DNA of 21,961 nucleotides from Ruminococcus sp. UBA4240 (GTDB lineage: Bacteria; Bacillota; Clostridia; Oscillospirales; Ruminococcaceae), in the NCBI GenBank assembly GCA_002395525.1, contig DGXE01000021.1, forward strand, positions 1 through 21,961, given 5' to 3'. This document shows, in pieces, positions 7,584-13,586 of this stretch. The position numbers and the translations under genes are program-made. The notes under the pieces are model-generated. The model was not told the DNA's origin, made no database searches, and saw only the letters and a list, made by a program, of their open reading frames with translations. Position 1 is the first letter of the stretch, and each line of letters opens with the position of its first letter.

Positions 7584-7612
7584 ATTTTACCACAAACTCC
7601 TGTCTCTGTCAA
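7584..7612 (-). promoter_or_regulatory. Sigma-70 type promoter for rplN and the spc genes
   Basis: On the minus strand there is a perfect -35 TTGACA (7607-7612), a 17-bp spacer, and -10 TAAAAT (7584-7589) with an extended TGg. Transcription should start near 7577, giving a leader of about 140 nt before rplN. It lies inside the 249-nt gap between rpsQ and rplN, where no terminator is visible, so rplN should be served both by read-through and by this promoter. Confidence 0.85.
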
Positions 7613-7687
7613 TAATATGCCAAGCATCTCGCAGAGATTTTTCCGGCATTTTCACGCCGAAAGTTGTGGCTTTTGCACAATCGCAGC

Positions 7688-7945
7688 TTACTTAGCCTTC
7701 TCGATTATGCGGGTGAGTCTCCATCTCTTGTCCTTGGACAGGGGACGGGTCTCCATGATCTCAACACGATCGCCTATTCCGCACTCGTTGTTCTCGTCAT
7801 GAGCCTTGAGTCTGATGGTTCTCTTGATGATCTTCTTATAAAGAGGATGCTTTACATTATCCTGGATAGCTACAACGATGGTCTTGTCCATCTTGTCGGA
7901 TACTACCTTGCCTACCCTGGTCTTTCTCAGATTTCTATCAGCCAT
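7688..7945 (-). CDS. rpsQ: 30S ribosomal protein S17
   Basis: The 85-residue OB-fold protein has RKTRVGKVVSDKMDKTIVVA at the start, KRTIRLKAHDENN centrally and GDRVEIMETRPLSKDKRWRL near the end, all typical of S17. It binds helices 7 and 11 of 16S rRNA. It is the last gene of the S10 block; the next 249 nt hold the rplN promoter and leader. Confidence 0.97.
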   Translation of the reverse strand: MADRNLRKTRVGKVVSDKMDKTIVVAIQDNVKHPLYKKIIKRTIRLKAHDENNECGIGDRVEIMETRPLSKDKRWRLTRIIEKAK

Positions 7946-7964
7946 TGTAATGTCCTCCCTTCCC

Positions 7965-8159
7965 TTATTCTGCCTTGGACTTCTCTGTGAGAATGGTCTT
8001 CACTCTCGCAATGTCCTTCTTGACATCCTTTAAACGGGCAGGGTTGTCAAGCTGATTCACGGTGTGCTGGAATCTGAGAGCGAAAAGCTCCTTCTTCAGG
8101 TCAACGAGCTTGTTCTCAAGCTCCTGTACGGTCATATCTCTAACTTCAGCAGCCTTCAT
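7965..8159 (-). CDS. rpmC: 50S ribosomal protein L29
   Basis: This 64-residue helical hairpin protein starts MKAAEVRDMTVQELENKL and includes KKELFALRFQHT and VKKDIARVKTIL. L29 sits at the polypeptide exit tunnel next to L23. Its ATG overlaps the rplP stop by one base (TAATG), a sign of coupled translation. Confidence 0.96.
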   Translation of the reverse strand: MKAAEVRDMTVQELENKLVDLKKELFALRFQHTVNQLDNPARLKDVKKDIARVKTILTEKSKAE

Positions 8160-8581
8160 TACTCGCTCGCCTCCTGTTCCTTAGCAACAAACTTGCACTT
8201 GATGGGGAGCTTGTGTGCAGCAAGACGCATAGCCTCTCTTGCAGTTTCCTCATCAACGCCGGCGATCTCGAACATGATCCTTCCGGGCTTTACGACTGCT
8301 ACCCAGTACTCAACTGCGCCCTTACCGGAACCCATGCGGACTTCGGCAGGCTTCTTGGATACGGGCTTGTCGGGGAATATCTTGATCCATACCTGACCGC
8401 CACGCTTGATGTAACGTGTCATTGCGATACGGGCAGCCTCGATCTGATTTGAGGTGATCCATGCGGGCTCAAGTGCCTGGAGACCATACTGACCGTTGGA
8501 AACGGTGTTGCCTCTGAGGGCCTTGCCTCTCATTCTGCCTCTCTGTTGCTTTCTGTACTTAACTCTCTTGGGCAGCAGCAT
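8159..8581 (-). CDS. rplP: 50S ribosomal protein L16
   Basis: The 140-residue protein begins MLLPKRVKYRKQQRGRMRG and contains ALEPAWITSNQIEAARIAMT, IFPDKPVSKKPAEVRMGSGK and EYWVAVVKPGRIMFEI, the L16 core. L16 lines the A-site cleft near the peptidyl-transferase centre. The ATG overlaps the rpsC stop by one base (TGATG), and its stop overlaps rpmC in turn. Confidence 0.97.
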   Translation of the reverse strand: MLLPKRVKYRKQQRGRMRGKALRGNTVSNGQYGLQALEPAWITSNQIEAARIAMTRYIKRGGQVWIKIFPDKPVSKKPAEVRMGSGKGAVEYWVAVVKPGRIMFEIAGVDEETAREAMRLAAHKLPIKCKFVAKEQEASE

Positions 8582-9342
8582 CAGGATCTACCCCCTTCCT
8601 GATTTCTGTTCTGACGGGGGCGATTGCCGCCTTCACGTCTTCTGTTATCGTTGTTGCTTCTGCGCTTTCTCTCGGGTCTGTCGAACTTTCTCTCACGGGC
8701 TGCGTTCACATCGCCCTTGAGTATCTCGCCCTTGTAGATCCATACCTTGATGCCCAGCTTGCCGTATGTGGTGTTAGCCTCAGCAAAGCCGTAGTCGATG
8801 TCGGCACGGATAGTCTGCAGGGGGATAGTACCCTCGTGATAAGTCTCGCTTCTTGCGATCTCGGCGCCGGCAAGTCTGCCGCCTGCCTTTACCTTGATAC
8901 CCTTTGCACCGAGCTTCATTGCACGGCCGATAGCCTGCTTGAGAGCTCTTCTGTAGGATACACGGTTTTCAAGCTGAGTTGCGATGTTCTCTGCAACGAG
9001 CTGAGCATCCAGGTCGGGAGACTTTACCTCAACGATGTTGATGTAAGCGGTCTTGCCGATCATCTTCTCAACTTCCTTGCGGATCTTCTCGATGTTCTCG
9101 CCGCCCTTGCCTATTACAAGACCGGGCTTTGCGCAGTATACGTTGATCCTGACCTTGTCGGCAAATCTCTCGATCTCGACCTTGGGAACGCCTGCGGAGT
9201 ACAGAGCCTTCTTGATGTAATTTCTTACCTTGTAGTCCTCAACGAGTGTATCGCCGAAGGTCTGCTTGCCTGCATACCAGCGTGAATCCCAATCCTTTAT
9301 TATGCCTACTCTGAGGCCGTGGGGATTAACTTTCTGTCCCAT
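8581..9342 (-). CDS. rpsC: 30S ribosomal protein S3 with long basic C-terminal tail
   Basis: S3 (253 residues) has an N-terminal KH domain with VIGKGGENIEKIRKEVEK (GKGG loop) and a C-terminal S3 domain including GRLAGAEIARSETYHEGTIP. It forms part of the mRNA entry channel. Beyond about residue 215 there is a disordered tail rich in Arg, Asn, Gly and Gln (for example RRSNNDNRRREGG), making it roughly 35 residues longer than the Bacillus protein. The tail keeps frame into the TGATG overlap with rplP, so it is not an artefact of a missed stop. Confidence 0.97.
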   Translation of the reverse strand: MGQKVNPHGLRVGIIKDWDSRWYAGKQTFGDTLVEDYKVRNYIKKALYSAGVPKVEIERFADKVRINVYCAKPGLVIGKGGENIEKIRKEVEKMIGKTAYINIVEVKSPDLDAQLVAENIATQLENRVSYRRALKQAIGRAMKLGAKGIKVKAGGRLAGAEIARSETYHEGTIPLQTIRADIDYGFAEANTTYGKLGIKVWIYKGEILKGDVNAARERKFDRPERKRRSNNDNRRREGGNRPRQNRNQEGGRS

Positions 9343-9360
9343 TTATCTATCTCCCCTTTC

Positions 9361-9696
9361 TCATACTCTGTCCGATACAACCAGAGTAACATTGGATGTT
9401 CTCTTGTTGATGCGGAACGCTCTTCCCTGTGCCCTGGGCTGTATTCTCTTGAGAATGGGGCCGGGACCTACCTGGCACTCGGAAACGTACAGCTCCTTCT
9501 CGTCTGCGCCCTCGTTGTTCACAGCGTTTGCCACTGCGGAATCAAGGAGCTTTGCGAGATACTCGCAGGCAGCCTTGGGAGTGTACTTGAGTATTGCCCT
9601 TGCAGTTTCAACATCCTTGCCTCTGATAAGGTCGAGGACGATCTGAACTTTTCTGGGCGCTATGCGAGCATTCTTAAGTGTAGCTCTTGCTTCCAT
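9361..9696 (-). CDS. rplV: 50S ribosomal protein L22
   Basis: The 111-residue L22 starts MEARATLKNARIAPRKVQIV and carries the tunnel-lining beta-hairpin region VSECQVGPGPILKRIQPRAQ with GRAFRINKRTSNVTLVV at the end. This loop reaches into the peptide exit tunnel, where macrolide-resistance changes occur in other species. It lies 14 nt after rpsS. Confidence 0.97.
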   Translation of the reverse strand: MEARATLKNARIAPRKVQIVLDLIRGKDVETARAILKYTPKAACEYLAKLLDSAVANAVNNEGADEKELYVSECQVGPGPILKRIQPRAQGRAFRINKRTSNVTLVVSDRV

Positions 9697-9710
9697 AGTT
9701 ATCTCCTCTC

Positions 9711-9992
9711 TTACTTACCGTTGTTGGATGTCTTGGAGCCTGCATGGCCCTTGTATGTTCTTGTGGGAGCGAATTCTCCCAGCTTGTGACCTACCATGTC
9801 CTCTGTAACATATACAGGAACGTGCTTTCTGCCGTCATGGACAGCAAATGTATGGCCGACGAATGCAGGGAATATGGTGGAAGAACGGCTCCAGGTCTTG
9901 AGAACCTTCTTCTCGCCCGCTTCGTTCATGGCGATAACTCTTTTATACAGAGCCTCTTGTACGTAAGGCCCCTTCTTTATGCTTCTGCTCAT
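9711..9992 (-). CDS. rpsS: 30S ribosomal protein S19
   Basis: S19 (93 residues) begins MSRSIKKGPYVQEAL and contains KTWSRSSTIFPAFVGHTFAVHDG and VGHKLGEFAPTRTYKGHAG-like blocks. It sits in the 30S head and contacts S13 and the inter-subunit bridges. The ATG follows CGGAGGA. A 102-nt gap with three hairpins separates it from rplB upstream. Confidence 0.97.
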   Translation of the reverse strand: MSRSIKKGPYVQEALYKRVIAMNEAGEKKVLKTWSRSSTIFPAFVGHTFAVHDGRKHVPVYVTEDMVGHKLGEFAPTRTYKGHAGSKTSNNGK

Positions 9993-10017
9993 TGGTTTTT
10001 TCCTCCGATATTATTAC

Positions 10018-10070
10018 TGAGGGGAGACCCTCATGCCGAGGCATGGGCAAAGCCCAAAAAGGGCTATGCC
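10018..10070 (-). other. Three consecutive hairpins between rplB and rpsS
   Basis: The 102-nt gap holds three stems in a row. On the minus strand these are GGCA-t-AGCCC/GGGCT-t-TGCC with a TTTTT loop (10046-10070), the near-perfect palindrome CATGCC-TC-GGCATG (10032-10045), and TGAGGG/CCCTCA with a TCTC loop (10018-10033). The second and third share two bases, so they may compete. There is no T-tract. The dense structure lies just before the rpsS ribosome-binding site and may bind a ribosomal protein or be an RNase site; both ideas are inference. Confidence 0.5.
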
Positions 10071-10094
10071 GCATCCTTTATATTCCAGTGAGTT

Positions 10095-10928
10095 TTACTT
10101 GCCGTTTCTTCTTCTGACAATGAACTTGTCGGAACGGTTGTGTGTCTTTCTGGTCTTGTAACCCATTGCAGGCTTGCCCCAGGGAGTAACAGGTCCGGGA
10201 CGTCCTACAGGTGACTTACCTTCACCACCGCCGTGAGGATGGTCGTTGGGGTTCATGACGGAACCACGTACTGTGGGACGGATGCCCTTGTGACGTGTGC
10301 GTCCTGCCTTACCAAGGTTTACATTCTCATGATCGATGTTGCCTACCTGACCTACTGTTGCGAAGCAGTCAAGAGCAACGTTTCTCATCTCGCCGGAAGG
10401 AAGTCTGATAAGTGCATATCCGTTTTCCTTGCCCATGAGCTGTGCCATGTTGCCCGCAGCTCTTACAAGCTGTGCGCCCTTGCCGTGGTAGAGCTCGATG
10501 TTGTGGATGAATGTACCAACGGGGATATCGGACAGGGCAAGTGCATTGCCGGGCTTGATATCAGCGTCAGCGCCGCTTCTTACTACGTCGCCTACCTTCA
10601 GGCCGTAGGGAGCGATGATGTATCTCTTCTCGCCGTCCTCGTACTCAACGAGAGCGATGAAAGAGCTTCTGTTGGGATCGTACTCAAGAGTCTTGACAAC
10701 TGCATTGATGCCGGTCTTGTCTCTCTTGAAGTCGATTATTCTGTACTTTCTTCTGTTAGCGCCGCCCCTGTGACGAACTGTTATCCTGCCGTAGCTGTTT
10801 CTTCCGGACTTGTTCTTGAGAGGTGCCAGAAGGGACTTCTCAGGAGCTACCTTGGAAAGACCGCTGTAATCGGTAACAGTCATCTGACGTCTTGAGGGGG
10901 ACGTAGGCTTATACTGCTTTATAGCCAT
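10095..10928 (-). CDS. rplB: 50S ribosomal protein L2
   Basis: The 277-residue L2 is one of the most conserved proteins of the large subunit and is needed for subunit association and peptidyl transfer. Motifs include RGGANRRKYRIIDFKRDK, the OB and SH3-like core, and the C-terminal NPNDHPHGGGEG, which holds the conserved histidine near the catalytic centre, followed by GRPGPVTPWGKPAMGYKTRK. It lies 68 nt after rplW, with AGGAG ten bases before the ATG. Confidence 0.98.
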   Translation of the reverse strand: MAIKQYKPTSPSRRQMTVTDYSGLSKVAPEKSLLAPLKNKSGRNSYGRITVRHRGGANRRKYRIIDFKRDKTGINAVVKTLEYDPNRSSFIALVEYEDGEKRYIIAPYGLKVGDVVRSGADADIKPGNALALSDIPVGTFIHNIELYHGKGAQLVRAAGNMAQLMGKENGYALIRLPSGEMRNVALDCFATVGQVGNIDHENVNLGKAGRTRHKGIRPTVRGSVMNPNDHPHGGGEGKSPVGRPGPVTPWGKPAMGYKTRKTHNRSDKFIVRRRNGK

Positions 10929-10957
10929 TGTAATTCAACTCCTCATATGGGTTTTGC

Positions 10958-10976
10958 GGAAAACCTTTCGTTTTCC
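10958..10976 (-). other. Hairpin in the rplW-rplB gap
   Basis: A perfect 7-bp stem (GGAAAAC/GTTTTCC) with a GAAAG loop occupies the middle of the 68-nt gap ahead of rplB. No T-tract follows on the minus strand. It resembles the other compact hairpins in the long gaps of this operon. Confidence 0.4.
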
Positions 10977-10996
10977 ATACTTACCGTCATCTGCTA

Positions 10997-11287
10997 TCAG
11001 ATGAGGCCATCGAAGAACTCAATAGTCTTGCTGCCCTCTTTAAGGGTAACTATTGCCTTCTTCCAGTCGGGAGTGGTGCCTCTTGAAAGGCCTACTCTCT
11101 TAGTGCGCCCTCTTACGTTCATGGTGTTGACGCTCTTCACGTCCACGCCGAACAGCTCCTCAACAGCCAGCTTTATCTGGGGCTTGGTAGCATTCTTTGC
11201 TACCTTGAAAGTGTACTTGCTCTCCTGCAGACCCTCCATGGATCTTTCGGTGATGATGGGCTTTAAGATGATATCCTGTGCAGTCAT
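10997..11287 (-). CDS. rplW: 50S ribosomal protein L23
   Basis: L23 (96 residues) shows the start TAQDIILKPIITERSM, then KYTFKVAKNATKPQIKLAVE and the loop VNTMNVRGRTKRVG. L23 sits at the tunnel exit and is the docking site for trigger factor and SRP. Its ATG shares one base with the rplD stop (TAATG), so the two are coupled. Confidence 0.97.
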   Translation of the reverse strand: MTAQDIILKPIITERSMEGLQESKYTFKVAKNATKPQIKLAVEELFGVDVKSVNTMNVRGRTKRVGLSRGTTPDWKKAIVTLKEGSKTIEFFDGLI

Positions 11288-11913
11288 TATGCGTACACCT
11301 CCTGGATCTTCTCAACAGCAGCCTTTGCTACAACGAACTTGTCGTAGCTCAGGATGTCGTATACATTGATGGTGTTCACAAGTGCGGTCTTGACGCCGGG
11401 GATATTCGCTGTACTCTTTATTACCTTGGCATCAGCCTCGGGCATAACTATGAGAGCCTTGGAGCCTGCAGCGCCTACTGCGGAGAGCATAGCCACCATG
11501 TCCTTGGTCTTGTAGTCAGCAAGAGCGATGCTGTCGATAACAATGAGATTGTTGTCAAGCACCTTTGTGGAAAGAGCGGACTTCATAGCCAGTCTCTTTA
11601 CCTTCTTGTTCACGGTGAAGCGATAGCTTCTGGGCTTGGGGCCTAAGGCGATACCGCCGTGTGTCCACTGGGGAGCACGGATGGAGCCCTGTCTTGCATG
11701 GCCTGTGCCCTTCTGTCTCCAGGGCTTTCTGCCGCCGCCTCTGACCTCTGTGCGGGTGAGGGTGGACTGTGTGCCCTGTCTCTGATTGGCAAGGTAGTTT
11801 ACTACCATAGTGTGCATAGCAGCCTTGCTGGGCTTTACGCCGAAGACCGCATCGGACAGCTCAATGTCAGAAACCGCATTTCCTGCCATATCAAGTACTT
11901 TAATGTTAGGCAT
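11287..11913 (-). CDS. rplD: 50S ribosomal protein L4
   Basis: The 208-residue L4 has the long internal loop RGGGRKPWRQKGTGHARQG, which extends into the exit tunnel, followed by RAPQWTHGGIALGPKPRSY. In Escherichia coli L4 also represses its own operon by attenuation and translational block at the S10 leader. That is relevant here because the rpsJ leader contains a terminator; whether L4 acts on it is unknown. It lies 18 nt after rplC. Confidence 0.97.
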   Translation of the reverse strand: MPNIKVLDMAGNAVSDIELSDAVFGVKPSKAAMHTMVVNYLANQRQGTQSTLTRTEVRGGGRKPWRQKGTGHARQGSIRAPQWTHGGIALGPKPRSYRFTVNKKVKRLAMKSALSTKVLDNNLIVIDSIALADYKTKDMVAMLSAVGAAGSKALIVMPEADAKVIKSTANIPGVKTALVNTINVYDILSYDKFVVAKAAVEKIQEVYA

Positions 11914-11931
11914 TATCGTTTCCTCCTTCCA

Positions 11932-12567
11932 TTAAGCCTTCTTAACGCAGTCAACGATGGTGACGATACCATTCTTGGGGCCGGGGATGGCGCCCTTTAC
12001 TGCGATAAGATTGTTCTCTGCGTCTACCTTTACGATCTCAAGGTTCTGTACAGTCACCTTTTCAGCACCCATATGTCCGGGGAGAGCCTTGCCCTTGAAT
12101 ATTCTTGAAGGGGAAGAGCACGCACCCATAGAGCCTGCCTGTCTTGCAACAGGGCCGGAACCGTGTGTCTCCTTGAGTCTGTGGTTGTTGTTCCTCTTGA
12201 TGGTGCCCTGATAGCCCTTACCCTTTGATGTGCCGGAAACATCAACGATGTCGCCTGCTGCAAAGGTGTCTGCCTTGAGGACATCACCTACGTTGTAGTT
12301 GTCAGCATCATCAAGTCTGAATTCCTTGAGAAATCTCTTGTAAGGAACGTCTGCCTTGGTGAAGTGACCCTTCAGGGGCTTGGATACAAGCTTCTCCCTG
12401 ATCTCGCCGAAGCCGCACTGTATAGCGCTGTAGCCGTCGTTGTCAACAGTTTTCTTCTGTACGACAACGCAGGGGCCTGCTTCGACAACGGTGACAGGTA
12501 TTACCTTGCCTGTCTCATCGAAGATCTGCGTCATGCCGATCTTTCTGCCGATGATAGCCTTTGTCAT
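11932..12567 (-). CDS. rplC: 50S ribosomal protein L3
   Basis: L3 (211 residues) begins MTKAIIGRKIGMTQIFDETG and holds the central extension THGSGPVARQAGSMGACSSP followed by SRIFKGKALPGHMG. This segment reaches the peptidyl-transferase region, and its Gln is the position methylated in some bacteria. The ATG follows GGAGGAAAG. A 71-nt gap with a hairpin precedes it. Confidence 0.97.
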   Translation of the reverse strand: MTKAIIGRKIGMTQIFDETGKVIPVTVVEAGPCVVVQKKTVDNDGYSAIQCGFGEIREKLVSKPLKGHFTKADVPYKRFLKEFRLDDADNYNVGDVLKADTFAAGDIVDVSGTSKGKGYQGTIKRNNNHRLKETHGSGPVARQAGSMGACSSPSRIFKGKALPGHMGAEKVTVQNLEIVKVDAENNLIAVKGAIPGPKNGIVTIVDCVKKA

Positions 12568-12591
12568 GTTCTTTCCTCCTATCGGTTATTG

Positions 12592-12607
12592 GTCAGATCT
12601 CTCTGAC
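12592..12607 (-). other. Hairpin with GNRA-type loop in the rpsJ-rplC gap
   Basis: On the minus strand GTCAGA and TCTGAC form a perfect 6-bp stem closed by the tetraloop GAGA, a GNRA loop. It ends roughly 25 nt before the rplC start and just upstream of its ribosome-binding site. No terminator-like T-tract is present. Confidence 0.4.
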
Positions 12608-12638
12608 ATTGACCCTACAGGTAGAGATCTTTCGGAGA

Positions 12639-12953
12639 TCACTTGATCTCCATCACGATATCTACGCCTGCAGGAAGCTCAAGGCTCTGGAGAGCCTCGG
12701 TTGTCTTGGCTGTAGGACGGAGCACGTCGATGAGCCTCTTGTGAGTTCTCTGCTCGAACTGCTCACGGCTGTCCTTGTACTTGTGTACCGCACGAAGGAT
12801 GGTGATTATCTCCTTGTCGGTAGGAAGGGGAATAGGGCCTGATACTCTTGCGCCGCTGCGCTTAGCTGCATCAACTATCTTAGCTGCTGCTGCGTCAACT
12901 ACTGCGTGATCGTAACCCTTGATCCTGATCCTGATCTTTTCGCTTGCTGCCAT
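12639..12953 (-). CDS. rpsJ: 30S ribosomal protein S10 (NusE)
   Basis: The 104-residue S10 starts KIRIRIKGYDHAVVD after a short MAASE lead and contains SGARVSGPIPLPTDKEIITI and KDSREQFEQRTHKRLIDV. S10 is a 30S head protein and, as NusE, a partner of NusB and NusG in antitermination. It is the first gene of the ribosomal operon; AGGAGG stands about nine bases before the ATG. It is preceded by a leader of about 290 nt containing an intrinsic terminator, so expression is probably attenuated. Confidence 0.98.
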   Translation of the reverse strand: MAASEKIRIRIKGYDHAVVDAAAAKIVDAAKRSGARVSGPIPLPTDKEIITILRAVHKYKDSREQFEQRTHKRLIDVLRPTAKTTEALQSLELPAGVDIVMEIK

Positions 12954-13003
12954 TGTTATTCCTCCTGTTTATTGAGGGGGCATACCATTCGCTTCCCTGA
13001 CCT

Positions 13004-13024
13004 TCAACGCCACCGTGTGTGTCG
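13004..13024 (-). repeat. Shared leader motif, copy in the rpsJ leader
   Basis: This 21-nt stretch reads CGA-C-ACACACGGT-GG-CGTTGA on the minus strand and matches 7533-7553 at 18 of 21 positions. It lies just downstream of the leader terminator and about 50 nt before the rpsJ start. Here its CACACA could pair with TGTGTG at 13070-13075, just before the terminator stem. Confidence 0.55.
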
Positions 13025-13039
13025 AGGACATGAGAATAC

Positions 13040-13066
13040 AAAAACCCAAAACACGAATGTTTCGGG
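13040..13066 (-). terminator. Intrinsic terminator within the rpsJ leader (attenuator)
   Basis: On the minus strand CCCGAAACA (13058-13066) pairs with TGTTTTGGG (13045-13053) over nine pairs, one of them G-U, closed by a TTCG tetraloop and followed at once by TTTTTG. This is a textbook intrinsic terminator, yet it lies about 90 nt upstream of rpsJ and downstream of the mapped promoter, so it must be bypassed for the operon to be expressed. Confidence 0.8.
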
Positions 13067-13142
13067 CGCACACAATCTCACAGCACAAGAGGATGACCCC
13101 TTGCCGTCTGAGCACTAACTGTGCAGTATTGCCTTCCGCCCG
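13063..13142 (-). promoter_or_regulatory. Candidate antiterminator fold and leader hairpins upstream of rpsJ
   Basis: CGGGCG (13137-13142) is the exact complement of CGCCCG (13063-13068), which includes the base of the terminator stem. The two pairings exclude each other, as expected for an attenuator. Between them lie two local stems: GCAC/GTGC with loop AGTTA, and CAAGGGG/CCTCTTG with loop TCAT (13086-13103). The long-range helix is only 6 bp but all G-C. Function is inferred. Confidence 0.45.
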
Positions 13143-13163
13143 GTTTAAAATCGGACATACTCC

Positions 13164-13233
13164 GCAGAAATTCCCACACATACCGTATGCAACCTTCTGC
13201 ATCATCGCATATCATCCGGGGACACCTGTCCCC
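13164..13233 (-). other. Upstream hairpins of the rpsJ leader
   Basis: Close to the expected transcript start, GGGGAC/GTCCCC with loop AGGT forms a perfect 6-bp hairpin (13218-13233). Next, GCAGAA (13195-13200) pairs with TTCTGC (13164-13169) around a small CATA/TATG stem. Neither has a T-tract. They may be the receptor part of a ribosomal-protein-sensing leader, or may only protect the 5' end. Confidence 0.45.
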
Positions 13234-13252
13234 TTGCAGTCACGCAAGAGAT

Positions 13253-13281
13253 ATTATATCACAGCCCTTTCCAAAACGCAA
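13253..13281 (-). promoter_or_regulatory. Main promoter of the rpsJ (S10) operon
   Basis: On the minus strand there is -35 TTGCGT (13276-13281), a 17-bp spacer and a perfect -10 TATAAT (13253-13258) extended by TGa. The transcript should begin near 13246, giving a leader of about 290 nt. Confidence 0.85.
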
Positions 13282-13445
13282 GGGGTTTTTGCATATCCCG
13301 TGTAGAATTTTCACCGATATTTTCCACATCGGATTGTAGCTTATGCACAAAACCGTCCTGTGCAGCAGCAAGAGGACACCTTACTCATTAACAATGTGTA
13401 AACTTATTATGTAAATGAGATTTTTGCCCCTCCCCGTGTGTATAC

Positions 13446-13471
13446 ATTATAAAGGAAAACGTATTGAAACA
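13446..13471 (-). promoter_or_regulatory. Possible second, upstream rpsJ promoter
   Basis: A perfect -10 TATAAT occurs on the minus strand at 13446-13451, but the best -35 is TTGTTT with only a 15-bp spacer. It lies in the divergent intergenic region and partly overlaps the palindrome upstream of the repeat-protein gene. If used, it would add about 190 nt to the rpsJ leader. Confidence 0.3.
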
Positions 13472-13476
13472 ATACG
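13460..13476. repeat. Palindrome 1 upstream of the repeat-protein gene
   Basis: CGTATTG-AAA-CAATACG is a perfect 17-bp inverted repeat with 7-bp arms. It ends exactly where palindrome 2 begins, about 30 bp upstream of the -35 of the plus-strand promoter. It is a candidate operator; I do not recognise the regulator. Confidence 0.6.
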
Positions 13477-13502
13477 GTTACAGCAGTTACGTTTGCTGTA
13501 AC
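13477..13502. repeat. Palindrome 2 upstream of the repeat-protein gene
   Basis: GTTACAGCA (13477-13485) and TGCTGTAAC (13494-13502) are perfect 9-bp inverted arms with an 8-bp spacer, so half-sites are 17 bp centre to centre. The second arm ends four bases before the -35 element. The geometry suits a dimeric DNA-binding protein. No T-tract follows, so a terminator is unlikely. Confidence 0.65.
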
Positions 13503-13506
13503 TTAC

Positions 13507-13535
13507 TTGAAATCCCCCTGGGGTTGTGATAGAAT
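13507..13535 (+). promoter_or_regulatory. Promoter of the secreted repeat-protein gene
   Basis: -35 TTGAAA (13507-13512), a 17-bp spacer and -10 TAGAAT (13530-13535) with extended TGa. The spacer itself carries CCCC-CT-GGGG. The expected start near 13542 gives a leader of about 45 nt to the ATG, with AAAGGA as ribosome-binding site. Confidence 0.8.
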
Positions 13536-13586
13536 TATTTTCAGGACGCAACTACTTTAAGTTTCCAAACAGAAAGGATCGATCAT

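Noticed and set aside
7621..7687. Terminator after rpsQ
   Set aside because: Hairpins such as CGGC/GCCG and ATCTC/GAGAT occur, but no T-tract follows on the minus strand, so read-through into rplN is more likely.
12969..13205. 78-residue frame in the rpsJ leader, same strand as rpsJ
   Set aside because: It runs through the leader hairpins and terminator, has no ribosome-binding site, and shows no recognisable domain. A leader peptide cannot be fully excluded, but nothing supports it.
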